From Buxus sempervirens (taxonomy: Eukaryota > Streptophyta > Magnoliopsida > Buxales > Buxaceae): a stretch of DNA of 64,000 nucleotides. The notes beneath the pieces were generated by a model. It was not told where the DNA came from, did no database searches, and saw nothing but the letters and a program-made list of their open reading frames with translations. The stretch is from assembly GCA_947561395.2 (NCBI GenBank), contig OX387183.1:32414853-32478852 (forward strand), written 5' to 3'. Below, in pieces: positions 1 through 12,628 of this stretch (within the stretch, counting starts at the first letter, position 1; the number at the start of each line of letters is the position of its first letter). The position numbers and the translations under genes were made by a program.

Positions 1-625
1 GATCCCGCCTTCACGTTTTACGGCTAGGGGGAGTCTTGAGATACTTTGAGCTAGGGAAGGGTTTTCATACACATAGAAGGCCTTATTCTACAGAAAGGTA
101 GAAGAAGAGATCTAGATCTAGAATATAAAATGAAGAAAATAAAGAAGAGGTTTGAGGCTTACCTGGGGTTCTGGAAGCAATCCGGCAGCAGTTCCCTTCT
201 TCACTCGGAGCTCTTGGATCTCCAACTTCTTGGCCATTTGCTTGAGGAGGAGCCACCTATTTATAGGCAAAGGCTAGGGTTGATGGTAGACAGAACCTAA
301 TGTCTAGAGCCCACCAACCTTAACCCTAAGGCTGTTTCCGAGATTTCCCCTCATTTAATGAGGGACATGATGGTAAAAAGTGAAATCTCTCGGAAAACCC
401 TAATTTTGAGCAAAACTTATGTATCCGGCATATCAGGCCGGATACACAAGGGCCTTAAGGTATCCGGTATTGTCCATCGGATACAAAGAGAGGTACTTGT
501 ATCCGGCCTGAGTTGCCGAATACAAGTAAAAAACACTTTTTCTCAAATTTTGTGCTGGCTTTCAAGGAGATAATGATTTTTGATGATTATTGATCATTTT
601 TTCTGTGCAATTTGGGGTGTCTACA
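1..625 (-). mobile_element. Partial LTR of an Ogre/Tat-like retrotransposon (cut by window edge)
   Basis: The plus strand ends with GTGTCTACA at 625, so on the minus strand this LTR starts TGTAGACACC, a TG start typical of plant Ty3 LTRs. A TATA box lies near 250-266 when read on the minus strand (TATAAATAG). The block around 20-300 matches, with drift, the block 28660-28950 of the LTR at 26936-29875: the same order of a TTTTACGGCTAG motif, an ACAGAAAGGTAGAAG motif, GTTCCCTTCTTC and the TATA box. The two are members of one family. The distal end lies outside the window, so solo versus full element cannot be told. Confidence 0.75.
417..525. repeat. Three imperfect palindromes in LTR promoter
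   Basis: Three successive inverted repeats share the arms GTATCCGG / CCGGATAC (some decayed), spaced about 40 bp. They lie about 150-260 bp upstream of the LTR TATA box (minus-strand sense). They match in layout the palindrome clusters of the other LTRs in this window. Confidence 0.8.
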
Positions 626-640
626 CCTAATTGCTATTTG

Positions 641-987
641 AACAACAGCAAAATAAATGACTCCACTAGCATTCAATACTTTTGCTCATATTCTTTAAGG
701 CCTACAATTAAGTGAGTTGTATGCCATCAAAGCAATGGAATAAGATACAACAAATTTTCAGGCATTACTTATTTGTTCTGTTTGATCCTCTATACTAGCT
801 AAAACAAAATTCCTCGGCTGCATCTGTGTCCCAAAAAAAAATGCAATCGAGCAAGTATACAACTAAAGACAATTCATATGTGCACAAATTTGAGTCTTTT
901 ATTTTTCTACGTAGGAGACAACTCCGATGATAAAAAACATCTCTTGATAGTTTTTTTAAGAAAAAAGGGAAGCTATCTGCTCAAAAT
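641..987 (-). repeat. Dispersed repeat copy A, related to 24106-24450
   Basis: This segment aligns over about 345 bp with 24106-24450 in the same orientation, with many substitutions and small indels (shared blocks include CTCCACTAGCATTCAATA and ATGTGCACAAATTTGA). The second copy overlaps the first minus-strand reading frame of the Ulp1-like region, so copy A is probably a remnant of the same transposon family. It begins about 16 bp beyond the edge of the LTR that ends at 625. Confidence 0.75.
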
Positions 988-1474
988 TCTTAGCTACATG
1001 CATTGTATTTATATATACAGGCTCACAAAAGTGCATGCAAAATTTATACTAAATCAAGAATTAGAAACATGCATAGAGTCTAGTGTTAGAAAGTTTCGAT
1101 AATGGAATATTTCAAGAAGTGCTAGTGCATGATCAGATATTTCTCATGTACACTATAATATCAGGAAAGGCTGTTAATCAACGTTTTAAGTTTCAATGCC
1201 CGAAGATTCACTAGAAAAGCCAATTTCCAATGAATCAAGTGCCGCCAGGTTATGTGTTTTTGGTTTTTTTTTTTTTTTTAGCTTTAAAACATTGAAATGC
1301 ATGTATAAGTGTATATACATAATATTATATGTAAAATTACATTAAATTCACTGGAATTTGACACTAATTATCACTTGTACACTTCAAAAAGTCATACAAT
1401 TGCAATATAGAAACTAAAACATGCCATATCATATGTAAATGTAATGATGATGTAAAAGCAAAATAGCAAATAGC
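988..1474. other. AT-rich unassigned stretch
   Basis: The sequence is AT-rich with a T run near 1264-1279. I see no coding signal or recognised repeat here. Confidence 0.5.
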
Positions 1475-1760
1475 TTTCAAATTCAAATTCAAATTAAACA
1501 ATAATAATATAAAAGGTTAAAAAAATACAATAATAGTGAAGTGAGTCTGCTGGAAGTGGAACTGATGAATTAGAAAGAATGATCATAAGGGTTCATTGGC
1601 CAAATGATGATGAATTAGTGAAGTGGGTTCAAGCCTTGCCACTCATTTTAATACTGATTTGGCATCATCATTCATCAGTTCCACTTCCAGTAGATTCACT
1701 TCACTATCATTGTATGTTTTTTACCTTTTATATTATTATTGTTTAATTTGAATTTGAAAT
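1475..1760. mobile_element. Fold-back MITE with about 90-bp terminal inverted repeats
   Basis: The left arm (about 1475-1569) starts TTTCAAATTCAAATT and the right arm (about 1672-1760) is its near-perfect reverse complement, including the internal landmarks AACAATAATAATATAAAA and GGAAGTGGAACTGATGAA. The roughly 100-bp centre is unrelated. Length (about 286 bp), AT richness and lack of coding capacity fit a MITE. No convincing target-site duplication was found. A 30-bp segment inside the centre (about 1599-1628) is repeated just outside the right arm (about 1763-1792). Confidence 0.75.
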
Positions 1761-2304
1761 GGGTCAAATGATGATGAATTAGTGAAGCGGGTCTAACCTC
1801 CATACGGCCAGGCCCACCCCTATTCTGGGCCTCCAAAATTCAAATTAGACCCATCCCCATTCTGGGGGTGTTTGGGCACTCCAAAATTCAAACTCCCTCC
1901 TCCTTCCCCAACTACTGCCTCTCTGAAAGATCTCCTGACTACTTCGCAGCTCTTGGAACTAGGTACCCCTTCCGTCACCACCGGCCAAGGAAGTGGCTGA
2001 CTTTCTCCAAGGATATGGACCATAACGACATACTTCATCGACCCATCCCCTACCTCGATCGACCTTGGAATTCTCTTATGAAATGACTCCTTCACCTTAA
2101 CAGAGAAACCACCAGCATGTGGACCAAAAGGGTTCATTAGAAAGAACCCAAATGAATTATATGTCTGCATGTGCACTCTAGGATGCAAATACGAAGTACC
2201 ATAAATATTGCTATCCAATGAATCTGCTGGCCTGGACTGCTGAGGATAATGGAATGAATAGTTTCCCTAGCCTGCTATAGATACTGCTCTCTATAAGAAC
2301 TCAA

Positions 2305-5300
2305 TTATCCTCCAACATTTAATAATCCAAAACTCTGAACTATGGAGGACGAGTCATCATTGACAAAAGTATGCTCTCTCTCCTTGCCTTTCCACTTCCT
2401 CTGAAAAGTGCAAGTCTCACCATAATCTATAGTACTATGGTCAGTATCCTGTAGGGCATGATGAAAAGCCACATCTCTATTAAAAGGGCTTAACCTCGAG
2501 GCACTAGTGCCAACACCTTCCTCAGTACCACTATCTCCACTACCATCATCATCGTCATTATCCGAACCTGATCCTGACCCAGCCTCATTCTCCTCATCTA
2601 TTTCTTCCTCCTCATCCTCTGATAAATCAACATGTTTACGAGCTAGGGCTAAGGCTGATGTCGTCACTGCAACTGAATGAGGAACAACTCTCGTGGATTG
2701 ATCAAATGAGTCTCCACTATCCTCCCCACTCCTCCATAACTACATCGACATCAATGCCCATCTTTGCTATAGCATGCACAATGATTGGGTTAGGATGACC
2801 ATCAGGTTGATCCATCTCAACACATCTAACCTAGTCTGCAAATGGCTCCTCGTCATCAACTTCATTACTAAATAAAACCTCCAAAGGATCCTTCACAACA
2901 GTGATGCGCTACTCTATTTTTAGTTGTCTCGTCCTTAGCTTCATATTGTAATGGCAGAAGAATAACTTCTACAACCTCTAATAAGCTAGCCGGTTCTTCT
3001 GCTTCGTGTGTAAAGTGCAAACGTGAAAAAGTACTAGCGATGTGCTTATGAGCCCAGATCTCAATGAACGCTAACAAAAGAATAAAGATCGATCATGCAA
3101 GACTAAGAGACACCAGATATAACGAGAAAAATCTAGAATTCCTTCTAGGAAAATCCTCGAGTCTCTTAAAGGCTACCACCCCTTAAAAACAATATACTAT
3201 TTAGAAAAGAGATTACAAAGTTGTTTCCACACAAGATAATCTAAACTAGATTACTTACAAACAACCTTTGATCTAACAACCTCTAATCTGATATAGCAGA
3301 TCACACATCCATGTACAAAATCCACCGCACACCAATCATGTCAAGAATCCTCTTAATGCCCACGAACAAGTCCAAGAAAGAATCCTCTCACTACTTGATC
3401 GCACAATCTTCTTGGAATCCTACTTGAAGATCTCCTTAAACCAAACCTTGAAGAATCAAAGAATTTTGAGAATACAAACTCTTCTTTAAGCACAGGGTTG
3501 TGCCGTCTTGGACATCCTCCTCTCTCCAAAAGAATAATATAAAGAAGTTCTAGGGAAAGATTAGGTTAAACACAACCTAAAAACCTATTTATAAACCCAG
3601 ATTACGTCACCACTAGCTAAGGGCTGAGAACGTGTAGGTTGTGCGCTTCGAAATCCCTTTACTCACGCTGCATGCGCCCAGGTAGCGCGCTAGTAGCATT
3701 GTTAGTTTCTAATCCAAGCAGGACTCTTCAAACTAGTACCGCTGGCTGCGCCCACGTCACGCGCCAGTGGCATCTCATGCCCTAAGTGTTTGTAAATAAT
3801 TCTTCATTCAAAAACAGCAAGCACCCACACCCTGTAGGCTGCAAGCGTCACTCTACCCAGATTTGCATCTCTTCAAGTATGCTGCATGCAAGCAGTGCCA
3901 AGGCAACATGAAGCCATCATGCACCAAGCATAAAAATGCTTATTTTTCACCCAAAATGCTTAGAACATGTTTCTAAGCATACACTTGATAAAAATCATTA
4001 GTAACACTAGGTTTTTGTCATACAATTGTCACACTGTGTATAAAATACAACTTAACAAAACATACTCTAAAGATGCTCAAAAGCAGAGGAAGATGTTGTA
4101 TGAGCCAATACTCTAAATGCTAGTTTCCTAAGTGTAAGGGCATCCATCTCATAATCGCCCACCATTCACCTAGATTTACAAATAGAATATTAAGTATTAA
4201 CATTTATTTAGAAATTAGAATAAATGAAAATCAGTTCATATTAACAAATAAATACCACTTACATGGCATCATTGTCGTCTTCAATGCAATCACCATGGCC
4301 GACCCAAACAACCCCAACACATCTCTAAATAGTATCCGCTAGTATTGAAAGGGCTAAAGGGGTTAGTATTTAATTTAAACATACAAAATAGTAAGTTAAG
4401 TAATAAATTCATTACAAATTACAATCTCCTACCTCATTTCTAAATTGACCAATAGCATCTGAATGGGGTCTAACTTCATGAAGTCCTCGTGGACCATAGC
4501 ACACAAGTCTATGCGAGAGACAAGGTTATCTTTGTAGTGATACTTGGGATTTAAATAATATGTTGTATTGATGATAACAAGAAAAAACATTGGTACGATT
4601 AAAATATAATTATAAACATTATTAAACATAAGAAATGCAAATAGATTTATAATTATACTAGCTGAATGTAGAGGATGGCCTAAAGTCCTGAACCATCTAT
4701 CATCCATGATCTTCTGCACCCACTTGTATGATCTTGGTGTTGCGGCCTTAATTTGAGATTTCATCACCTTCATACACTCATATATAGATCCTATTATGGG
4801 ATTGGTATCCGCATCAACTATCCTCAGCACATGATATATAGGCTCCAACATACCAAGTCTCGCACTTTATCCCAAGAAGTGTTAGATAAAATGATATCAC
4901 CTACTCTCCTTCCAATCTCCATGCGACTTTGAGGACAATCCGTCCAATCCTAATTGGTGAATAGTGATCTCAATCCCTGCCTGTGCCACAAAATACTCTC
5001 CAAAGCAATGTAGTTCATGCCGAATTTGATAATCTCGGCAGAACTATGCCCCTACAACATTTCTCTTTCATCTGTGCAAGTACATAACTATAATTTTACA
5101 CAAACGTGGTGAATGCTCATACATCCTAGAGGAGTCTAACCACACTATTCCTCTGCGCAATCAACTCTAGCATAAATTCGATGCAATGTGCGGCACACGA
5201 CGTCCAATAAAGGACGTACTACTGCTATAATCTCAAGCCGGCTTTCTTGAATGCATTGCCATTATCTATCACAATCTGAACCACATGCTTTCTGTCAACC

Positions 5301-6060
5301 TCCTCTATCATGCTCTCTAATAGGCTTGCAATATAGGTTGCATCATTGATCTTGTTTAATGCATCAACTGATCTTATAAAAACTGTCCTACCTTTGCAAT
5401 ACACAATGAAATTGATAATAGACAGTCTAGTAGGACTTGTTCATCCATCATACATGATGGTAACTCCAAACTGCTCCCAGTGGGGTCGTAAAGTGCTAAT
5501 GAAGTCTGTCATCTCTGCTTCCTCCTCATGTAAGTAGGTACCCATAATCTCTTGAGGCGTACGAGGTAAGACCCCAACACCTGACTCTTAGAGGACATCA
5601 ACCATGTTCTTAAAGTGTGGACTCGATGCTGCATTGGTTGGAATGTGATTGAAGAAAAATTTTGGTATGAACTTTCTCATCCTCTGCATGACATTACCCT
5701 GGCTCCAAACATCCCTCAATCTCTTCTGCTTGGAACCGGATGAACGGTACAAACTAGGCTCCATAGGATAATCAGGCATCTTAGTGCTCTGTGAATGAGT
5801 GAGCCCAACCCCAGGTCGATCAACCCCATGCCCAGGAGCATCAACATCAACTGCATCTCCTTTGAAGGTTCCACCACCTGTGAAATTCATACTTTCAACC
5901 TTCCTCTTCTCACACTCGGACAACAATGATGCTTGCATTAAGGCTCAGAATGATGCCCTCTCTACCTCTGTCACCACATCGGGTATACTATATCATCCTC
6001 ATCCTCCTCAGCCCCAGGGGGTGGTCGTACAGGCTCTACTAATCTATGTCTAATCTCCTC
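2305..6060 (-). pseudogene. hAT-superfamily transposase (DUF659 type), decayed
   Basis: Read on the minus strand, recognisable blocks appear in family order. First is a polar linker leading into a block ending NAASSPHFKNMVDVL (5588-5938). DUF659 follows (about 5180-5580), with phrases such as TIMYDG then TSPTRLSIINFIVYC, SVDALNKI and HVVQIVIDNGNAFKKAGL. The CAAHCIEFMLE block follows (about 5150-5200). Next is a block with FRTLGHPLHSA and YYLNPKYHY separated by an in-frame AT-rich segment that looks like an intron (4429-4851). The C-terminal tail reads HYNMKLRTRQLK, then DPLEVLF with an acidic DEDEE-rich end (2305-2960). At least five stops or frame changes are visible, including a stop after MYDG and one after NMVDVL. 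The dimerisation domain expected between 2960 and 4260 was not found and that space holds unrelated DNA. Terminal inverted repeats were not located. Family is confident; limits are approximate. Confidence 0.8.
3096..4080 (-). other. Unclassified insertion-like DNA inside the hAT remnant
   Basis: This stretch lies between the hAT C-terminal tail and its catalytic region and has no coding similarity to either. On the minus strand it holds a possible TATA box (TTTATAAATAG, about 3582-3595), and the short motif GCGCCC...AGTGGCAT / AGTAGCAT occurs twice (about 3667-3700 and 3742-3775). A promoter-bearing non-coding insertion such as a solo LTR or TRIM is possible, but I found no matching ends or target duplication. 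Confidence 0.3.
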
Positions 6061-6152
6061 CTGTGCTATCCTCCTCTCCTGCCTGCCTGTACTCCCTAAC
6101 TATAAATAATCTCTCATCCACCTCTTAACCTTTAGAGGAACTCAGGGGCAGT

Positions 6153-6870
6153 TGTAAGATCCCAACTCTCTAATTAATGTTTAAGTTATAATAGTGATAT
6201 TATAACTGATACAGGGTTTGTGTTATGAAGGTGAGCCTTCAGAGGTCTAAATTTGGAATTATGAAGCAGAGAGTCTTCGAATTAAGAAGGGATCATAAGG
6301 TGAGTTTTAATTGTAATTTGGAGATTAATTAGAGTGTTAATAAACAATTAAAACCATGTAAAATTATATAAATGAGGAACAATGGCAGTTTGGTAAATAT
6401 AAGGAGAAATTATAAGTATAATGGCATAATTGTAAATATATGTTGCTGAAAATGTAATGGCATAAGAGTAAATATAATAAACCAAGGAAGAAAGATGGGG
6501 AGGTAATTAGCTTTAAATTATGAGGATAAATTGGGAATGAGGAAAATTGATATAAAAGTTGACTTAAATCCGTAGCCTAATTCGTGTAAGGCATTGGGGC
6601 TTTTCTCTTTTTCTTTTCATTCTCATGAGCTGAACCCTAACTCTAGAGAATTGATGGGGTATTTGTTGGAATTGAGAGAATAAAGGGTTGCCTTCAGTTG
6701 GGAAATTGTACAAGAAGCTTGAATTGGGGTTTTGTCGCTGATTTCAAGCTTGGAGAGAAAAACCAAGCTGGAAAAGAGAAGAAATCAGTGTTTAAACTGC
6801 AATTTTGGGTTGTTGAAGCCAAAAAGAGTGGAATTACAACTTCAAGGTAGGCAACACCCTTCCGATAAAA
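6153..6870 (+). mobile_element. Possible LTR fragment of a Tekay/Del-like Ty3 element
   Basis: The segment begins TGTAAGATCCCAACTC, the kind of start seen in plant chromovirus LTRs. It has stretches like TTTGGTAAATATAAG, a candidate TATA box (GATATAAAAG, about 6549) and a downstream AACCCTAA leader. No matching 3' end or target duplication was found. This is pattern resemblance only. Confidence 0.35.
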
Positions 6871-7239
6871 CTTTTGTATTAGTTTTTTTTATTTTAAAAT
6901 GAATTTTTGAATTCTTTGTACTGATATAGTGGTTTGGGTGATATTATGATAGCAAAATTGCTTTTTAGTGTTACTTTATGAGAATAATTGCTTTTCAGTC
7001 ACCAACTTTGTTGAAATTGCTTTTTAATGATACTTTTTTAAAACAATTAAAAACAAGTGGTGTTTTACTGACGGATGAAAATATCCTTTTTAGACTTTCA
7101 CTTACCCATTTTACCCTTATTCACATTTACACAATTGCCCTTCTCTTAAACCCTGCGAAACTTCTTCTAAAATCTTTGTGGAAACTTCTTCTTCAAGCTT
7201 TGTGGAGCTTTCAATCGAGCGCCAAAACTAAACGACCAG

Positions 7240-7590
7240 TGCTCTGCAACCTTTGCCTTCTTCGTGAGAAAACCATCAACAGCATATTCAGTCATCGTGC
7301 GCTCGTTCACCCTAACATTTTCAATCGAGCGCTTGTTCAGCCATCGTGTTCTTGTTCGTGTTCATCAGCTATCGTGTGACTTCTTGTTCGTGTTCTTGTT
7401 CATTCATCCATCATGTTTGACTTTTTGTTCGTGTTCGTGTTCGACTTCTTGTTCAGCCATCGTGTTCTTGTTCATCGTGTTCGTGTTCTTAAGGCATCGT
7501 GCGCTTGTTCGCGCTAACTTTTTCAATCGAGCAAAAACCATCTGCATCTCCAGCCATTGTGCGCTCGATCTCAACCATTTTCGTGTGCTC
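7240..7590. repeat. Low-complexity GTTCTTGTTC-type repeat
   Basis: Irregular repetition of the words GTGTTC, TTGTTC, CATCGTG and TCAATCGAGC runs over about 350 bp. Reading frames across it are Cys/Ser/Phe-rich artefacts of this composition. Confidence 0.65.
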
Positions 7591-10500
7591 TTGGTCCTTC
7601 AAGAGGGTACGATGTGATCAAATTAATGGATTTTTTTTTCTGTTCCTGTGTTGATCCATTCAGCTTCGGGTAGTTTAATTCAAAATTACGAAAGTGTGAG
7701 CTAAGGCGTCTCCAAATTTTCTCCTCCTTGTTCTTCTTCTGCAGACGTTAGGGCTTCAAGTTCTCTACAGAAAGAAAGAGCGGGATAGAGACCAGCACCC
7801 TTAAGAGCCTGGGCATTCGTTCTTTTCCCTGTGTAAGTATCAAAAAGGAAACCTGAATTTTTCCTTAATCTTTTACTGGTTTCAGAGTTTTTCTGAGCAC
7901 TGAAATCCATCTAGATGTGCTTTTCCTCGTTACTTTTTTTTTTCTTCCAAATTGAAAGAATACATGGGTAAGGACGAACAAGAAAGAACAAATCAATAGA
8001 AAAAGGAAAAATGTAAACACGGGTTTTACTTCTGTCATTTACTTTGATTGTTATTTGCATTTGGAGAAATAAGAGTGTCTGTAAAATTCATCAATACATG
8101 TAGTGCAATAGGCTCTCAACATGATTGGGAGTACGAATAGGTGCTTGTAAAGTTTATCTGTTCATATAATTCAATAGAATTTGAAAATGACACTGAAACT
8201 TGAAACTAACTGAAATTTTGGAAATTCTACTGAAAATTGAAACTAATTGAAATTCTAATGTATTAGAGTGAAATGGAAGTCAGAATTTTTTTCCTATTGA
8301 TTTCTCTAGATTAGCTTGTAAATGGTGTACGCATCGATGTGGTTGTAATGCCTCAAGGATAAAAATTGAGAAAATGTTTTTAGGAGCTTAGGAGATACAA
8401 TAATTTTTAGTATTTTAGAATGAATGGTGAAAAGCCGATGGCAGGAGTTCTTATGGTTTTTGTTCTGTAATGTAGAGAGTCCCCGAAGAGCCTTTGGAAT
8501 TGACGGGGTATAATTATTCGTGAATCTTTGCCTAGAGTGGAGAGGTTGTCAATTGAGCGTGTGGAGATCTACTTATGTTGATATGGGTATTAATAATTTT
8601 ATTAGTTATTTCAGGAAATAATTATAAACAGGCCCCTCCTTAATAAATTAGATAACTCTCCAGGCTTCGATGATGTGGAATGTGATTTCCCTGATTTTGG
8701 AAGGTTTATTCTGAGAAACAAACATTAAGAGTTATTCTCAATAAGCCATGTCCCAGAAAGAAAATCAGCCTAGAGGAGTATATTTTGTTGATCCGAAGAC
8801 TGTTTTTCTCTCATGAGTAATGAAGTTATTTTGTCAAGGATAAGAGCAGAGACAAAGCTTAGGTTGTCTAAGCAAGTGACATGAAGAGTAAACCATTAAA
8901 AGTGAGCCAGCCCAAGGGAGTGACAAACAGTTAAACAGAAAAAGAAAAAAATGAAAAGAAAAGAAAAGGAAAAAAAAAAAGACTGCTATAATTATCATGA
9001 TGCATAATCTATCACACGTCACCATGTAGCATCGTATCCAAGTGAACCCCTATAAACATCTCAGTTCTTGTCACACAATCCTTGGCTAGCCTATCCGTTT
9101 TGTCATTTTCTGATTTCATACATGATTGAATGAGGTGTACAATCATGAGCCAAGAATGTAGCCAACCAGATAAAATGTGTAACCTTCTTCATGATCACTG
9201 CTGGTCCCCAAGCATCCAAGAAACAATTAGGGAAACCATTTTGTGATTCGTCCTTTTCAAAACCTTCATGTATTGCATTTCTCAAATTTGAAGGTTTCTA
9301 CAGGTAAATGTAGCAATGGAAAAATGGATACATTCAGCATTTCTTTTTCTTTTTTTGGGGTATAATTGATCCAATACCTGAACTTTGAGCCACTTCCAAA
9401 TTAATCAGGTGTCCTCATCATTGTTCAGAAAAGGATATTATTCAGCAAGATAGATAAGTGTAGGTTAGATGATGACTTGCCAGTTTTCCTCCATTGATAA
9501 CAGTATCATTTTTATTTCAATCAAGATTTTACTCCTTAGGGTGTAGAAAATTAATCTTCCCTAGCTAGGAAACCTTCATTTAGTTCCTCAATTGGTGGAA
9601 GCTTCTGTTCTTCTGCCTTTCCTTCATGTGTTAATCTCACTTAGCTGCACTTTCTCTTGCTTTATCTTCGTATAGTGACTGCAAGTATCATTGTTTCTGT
9701 ACTATTGCCGTTTATCTCTATCTTTCTTGTTACCTTTATTTCTGATTGACAATATACGAAATAATAAAAATACAACAGTTTAACAAATCTAAAGAATATA
9801 TTACTCTTTGGTGTTGGGGAGAAAATGAAGTGTCTGTATCTGAAAATAATGATGATAAAAAGAATAATCTGAACATTTTGGCAAATAGTTTTTGGGAGAT
9901 TCTGAGGTAGTTGAAAAGAACTAAAATCTTGCCGGGTGAAGTTTGCTAGGGATGGGGAGTCATCTCTAGTTGGCAGAATAGTATCTCAGTTTTGAGGCTA
10001 TATTCGGCTTAGCTATTATCAAAAAAATCCAGCTGATAGATGTAAAATAGTGGAGGAAATACAAATTAAAACTCGAAGTTCTGCTTTAGCTTTCTCTTAT
10101 TACACTCCATAAATGGTATTGTGCTATTCTGATTTCATGCTTCTCAATCTTCTTTGGTTAACCTTTCTACTTGGACTGGTACTTGATGCATGCCAAATCA
10201 TTTCTCATCCTCAGTTCAATCACTTCCAGAACGTCAAGCTCGCTAATTATTGATCTATTTTCTAATTTTTTTGCTTCAAGCAAAGAGTCTCTCCAAGAAC
10301 TGTCCAAAGCTCTAATTTATGCCCATTGTGTTAGCTGTGTGACTTTTCCAAGTTGAACATGTGGAAAGTTGTAAGTGCACTAATTTTAACCAAGCCATTG
10401 TCCAGTAAAACCTATGCAACTATCATCCATTTGCACAGGATCATTATATTTAAAGGCTTAGCTATGTTCTCTTTGAATTAGTTTGAGGTGATAATTTTAA

Positions 10501-12364
10501 AGTTAATAAGATTTGTTTATCACCATTTATAGAGTTTTTTTTTATTTTTTTATTGGGTGACACTCTTGTAAGTGAATAGTGCAAAATTGAAATTCGGTTA
10601 GCACCTCACCTACACCTTTATCAGCTCAGTGACTCCATCCTCAACCAGTCTTCCCTTTTTTGGTGCTATTTTTGGGGTCTGCTTCTTCCTAAAGAACTTT
10701 CTTTATTCTTTCAATTTTCCTTTCTCTTCCTACTCCATTCATTCACTTCACTCCCTTGTTCGCTTTTTTTTTCCTTTTTTAAATGAAAGGTACTACTACA
10801 TCAAGTTAAAAAAAAATACAACAGTAGAAGAACTAGTGATATCTCCTGCTAAAACCAAGAACAAAACGCTAGGAGGTCAAACCACACAGATGGTGTAAAA
10901 CAGAAAAACCACACAGATGGCAGCCTTGAAGGAGGTTAGGTGGTCAAACCATCGTCCAAGGACAGAGAACAGGATAACCAGGGGTATTATCCACTTCAGG
11001 TGGGGCATTTTGGAAGACAATGGAATGAATTGAATTAATAAACAGAGATAGTGTATTAATGATATGAGGAGGCAAGGAATCAAAGGGTTGTGAATCTTGA
11101 TGATTCTGGGTGGAAGATTTGCTGTGTGTGGATTTAGGTAAATTCTTTTTCATGTCGAAAATCTGGTTGGTGAATGTAGATAGTGAAGTGGAAATGATAT
11201 TGATCTATAAAAATGGATTCCAAGTATTGCCCTAATGGCAGCATCCATTGGGTAAAATCAAAATCTATTTCATTCAAGGAAATTTTGTTATCACCAACTA
11301 AAAGGTGGAAGTTTTAAAATGCGCCTTCTGTTGCTTGTTTGAGGGTCCATCACCTATGTGTAATTGTTGGCCATTTGTAATAATTAATTACAGCGAAAGT
11401 TGTATTATATATATGAACTCTCTTTGCAATGAATATGGTTTCTTGTTTCTAGAGAAAAAGTGTTTTTCATTTTTTTTTTCCTTAAAACCCTTTTCTTTGA
11501 TAGACTAGGCTATCTATGAGAATTTGCTTACACTTATCGTGGTTGTATTAGGAATATTTTTTTTTTCATTGAATCCATTGAGATTGGTTTTGGTTTCTTC
11601 TTTTCCCCAGTGTTCTCTACAAATTAAAGCAGAAATTAAGCTTCTAAGTACACTAGCTACCACAAATCTTAGGAAACTATGCATTGGTCTAAGTGCAAGT
11701 TGCTTTATAAATTACTTTATTTGCCTCCAATCAATTTACTGAAGGATTCTGCGAAACAATGGAAATAACTCTGTACATGCCTTCTGGTGTCTAGCTAAAA
11801 GGTACAACTCTTCTCATCATATAATGATAATGGCTGTCCGCATACAGGAAGAGGTGATATGTTCTATACAATGGAAAATTAAGAAATAGCAGAATCTTCA
11901 AGATTCCACTTGCTAATGAACTTATTCCAAGGTGGATCCTCCACAGTATTCAAGCAAATTCTATAAATATTATTGAAGAGAAACTTGTTTTGGATATATC
12001 CCTGACCATCTTCAGCCAACTATAGTAAAGCTGTCACATTTGATGAAAAGTGATTTTTATCTCCTCATTTATTACATTATTAAGAAGCAATTGTGATTCT
12101 GAAATAACATTTGATGAATTTATGCTGTCGAATAACCTGTGACCAAATTCTTCAAGATTCGACAGAATTTATTTTGTTTGAAGATTGTCTTCTTATCTTC
12201 AATTTGTCTTGTTCAAGGATTCTTGCTGTAAAATGAGCCCATGATGTGAGATTCTTCACATTAAACATAAAAATTTTGGAGTAGACATATAAATTACGGC
12301 TTACTTATTTTGATACTGTTCAACGGTGAAGACCAAAATATATAGGGCATGGAGCTAAAATAAC

Positions 12365-12445
12365 TTGGTCTTTAGAGCTGTAAATAGGATGGGTTATGAT
12401 GAGTTTGGTCTTTAGAGCTGTAAATAGGACGGGTTTTGATGAGTT
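12365..12445. repeat. 40-bp tandem duplication
   Basis: A unit beginning TTGGTCTTTAGAGCTGTAAA occurs twice head to tail with a 40-bp period and only two or three differences. Confidence 0.8.
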
Positions 12446-12628
12446 TGGATTATTATGAATGTAAATGTTGGAATATTATAAATTGAAATTGTCTATTAAA
12501 GTACAACGGCTTTTTGATCATTCTTCCTTTCCCGCTTTAATGTTCGAGATGTCTTCTTATGCCAACCTCCTTCCTGTGCTTTATTCGTGTAAATGAATTT
12601 TAAGTACATAAAACAGCCACTTTGCAAA

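Larger units (their letters stand above)
6871..12628. other. Long AT-rich region without a recognised gene
   Basis: Only short, poorly coding reading frames are present on either strand. Around 7240-7590 the plus strand is a low-complexity run of GTTCGTGTTC / CATCGTG words. Poly-T and poly-A tracts are scattered. A short minus-strand block near 9040-9300 weakly resembles an RNase H tail (a DRLAKDC motif) but is too decayed to assign. Confidence 0.5.

Noticed and set aside
7264-7617. 117-codon Cys/Ser/Phe-rich frame
   Set aside because: It is a by-product of the GTTCTTGTTC low-complexity run.
9103-9300. Possible RNase H-like tail (DRLAKDC motif, minus strand)
   Set aside because: Only one short motif fits, with stops either side, so a LINE or other retroelement origin cannot be supported.
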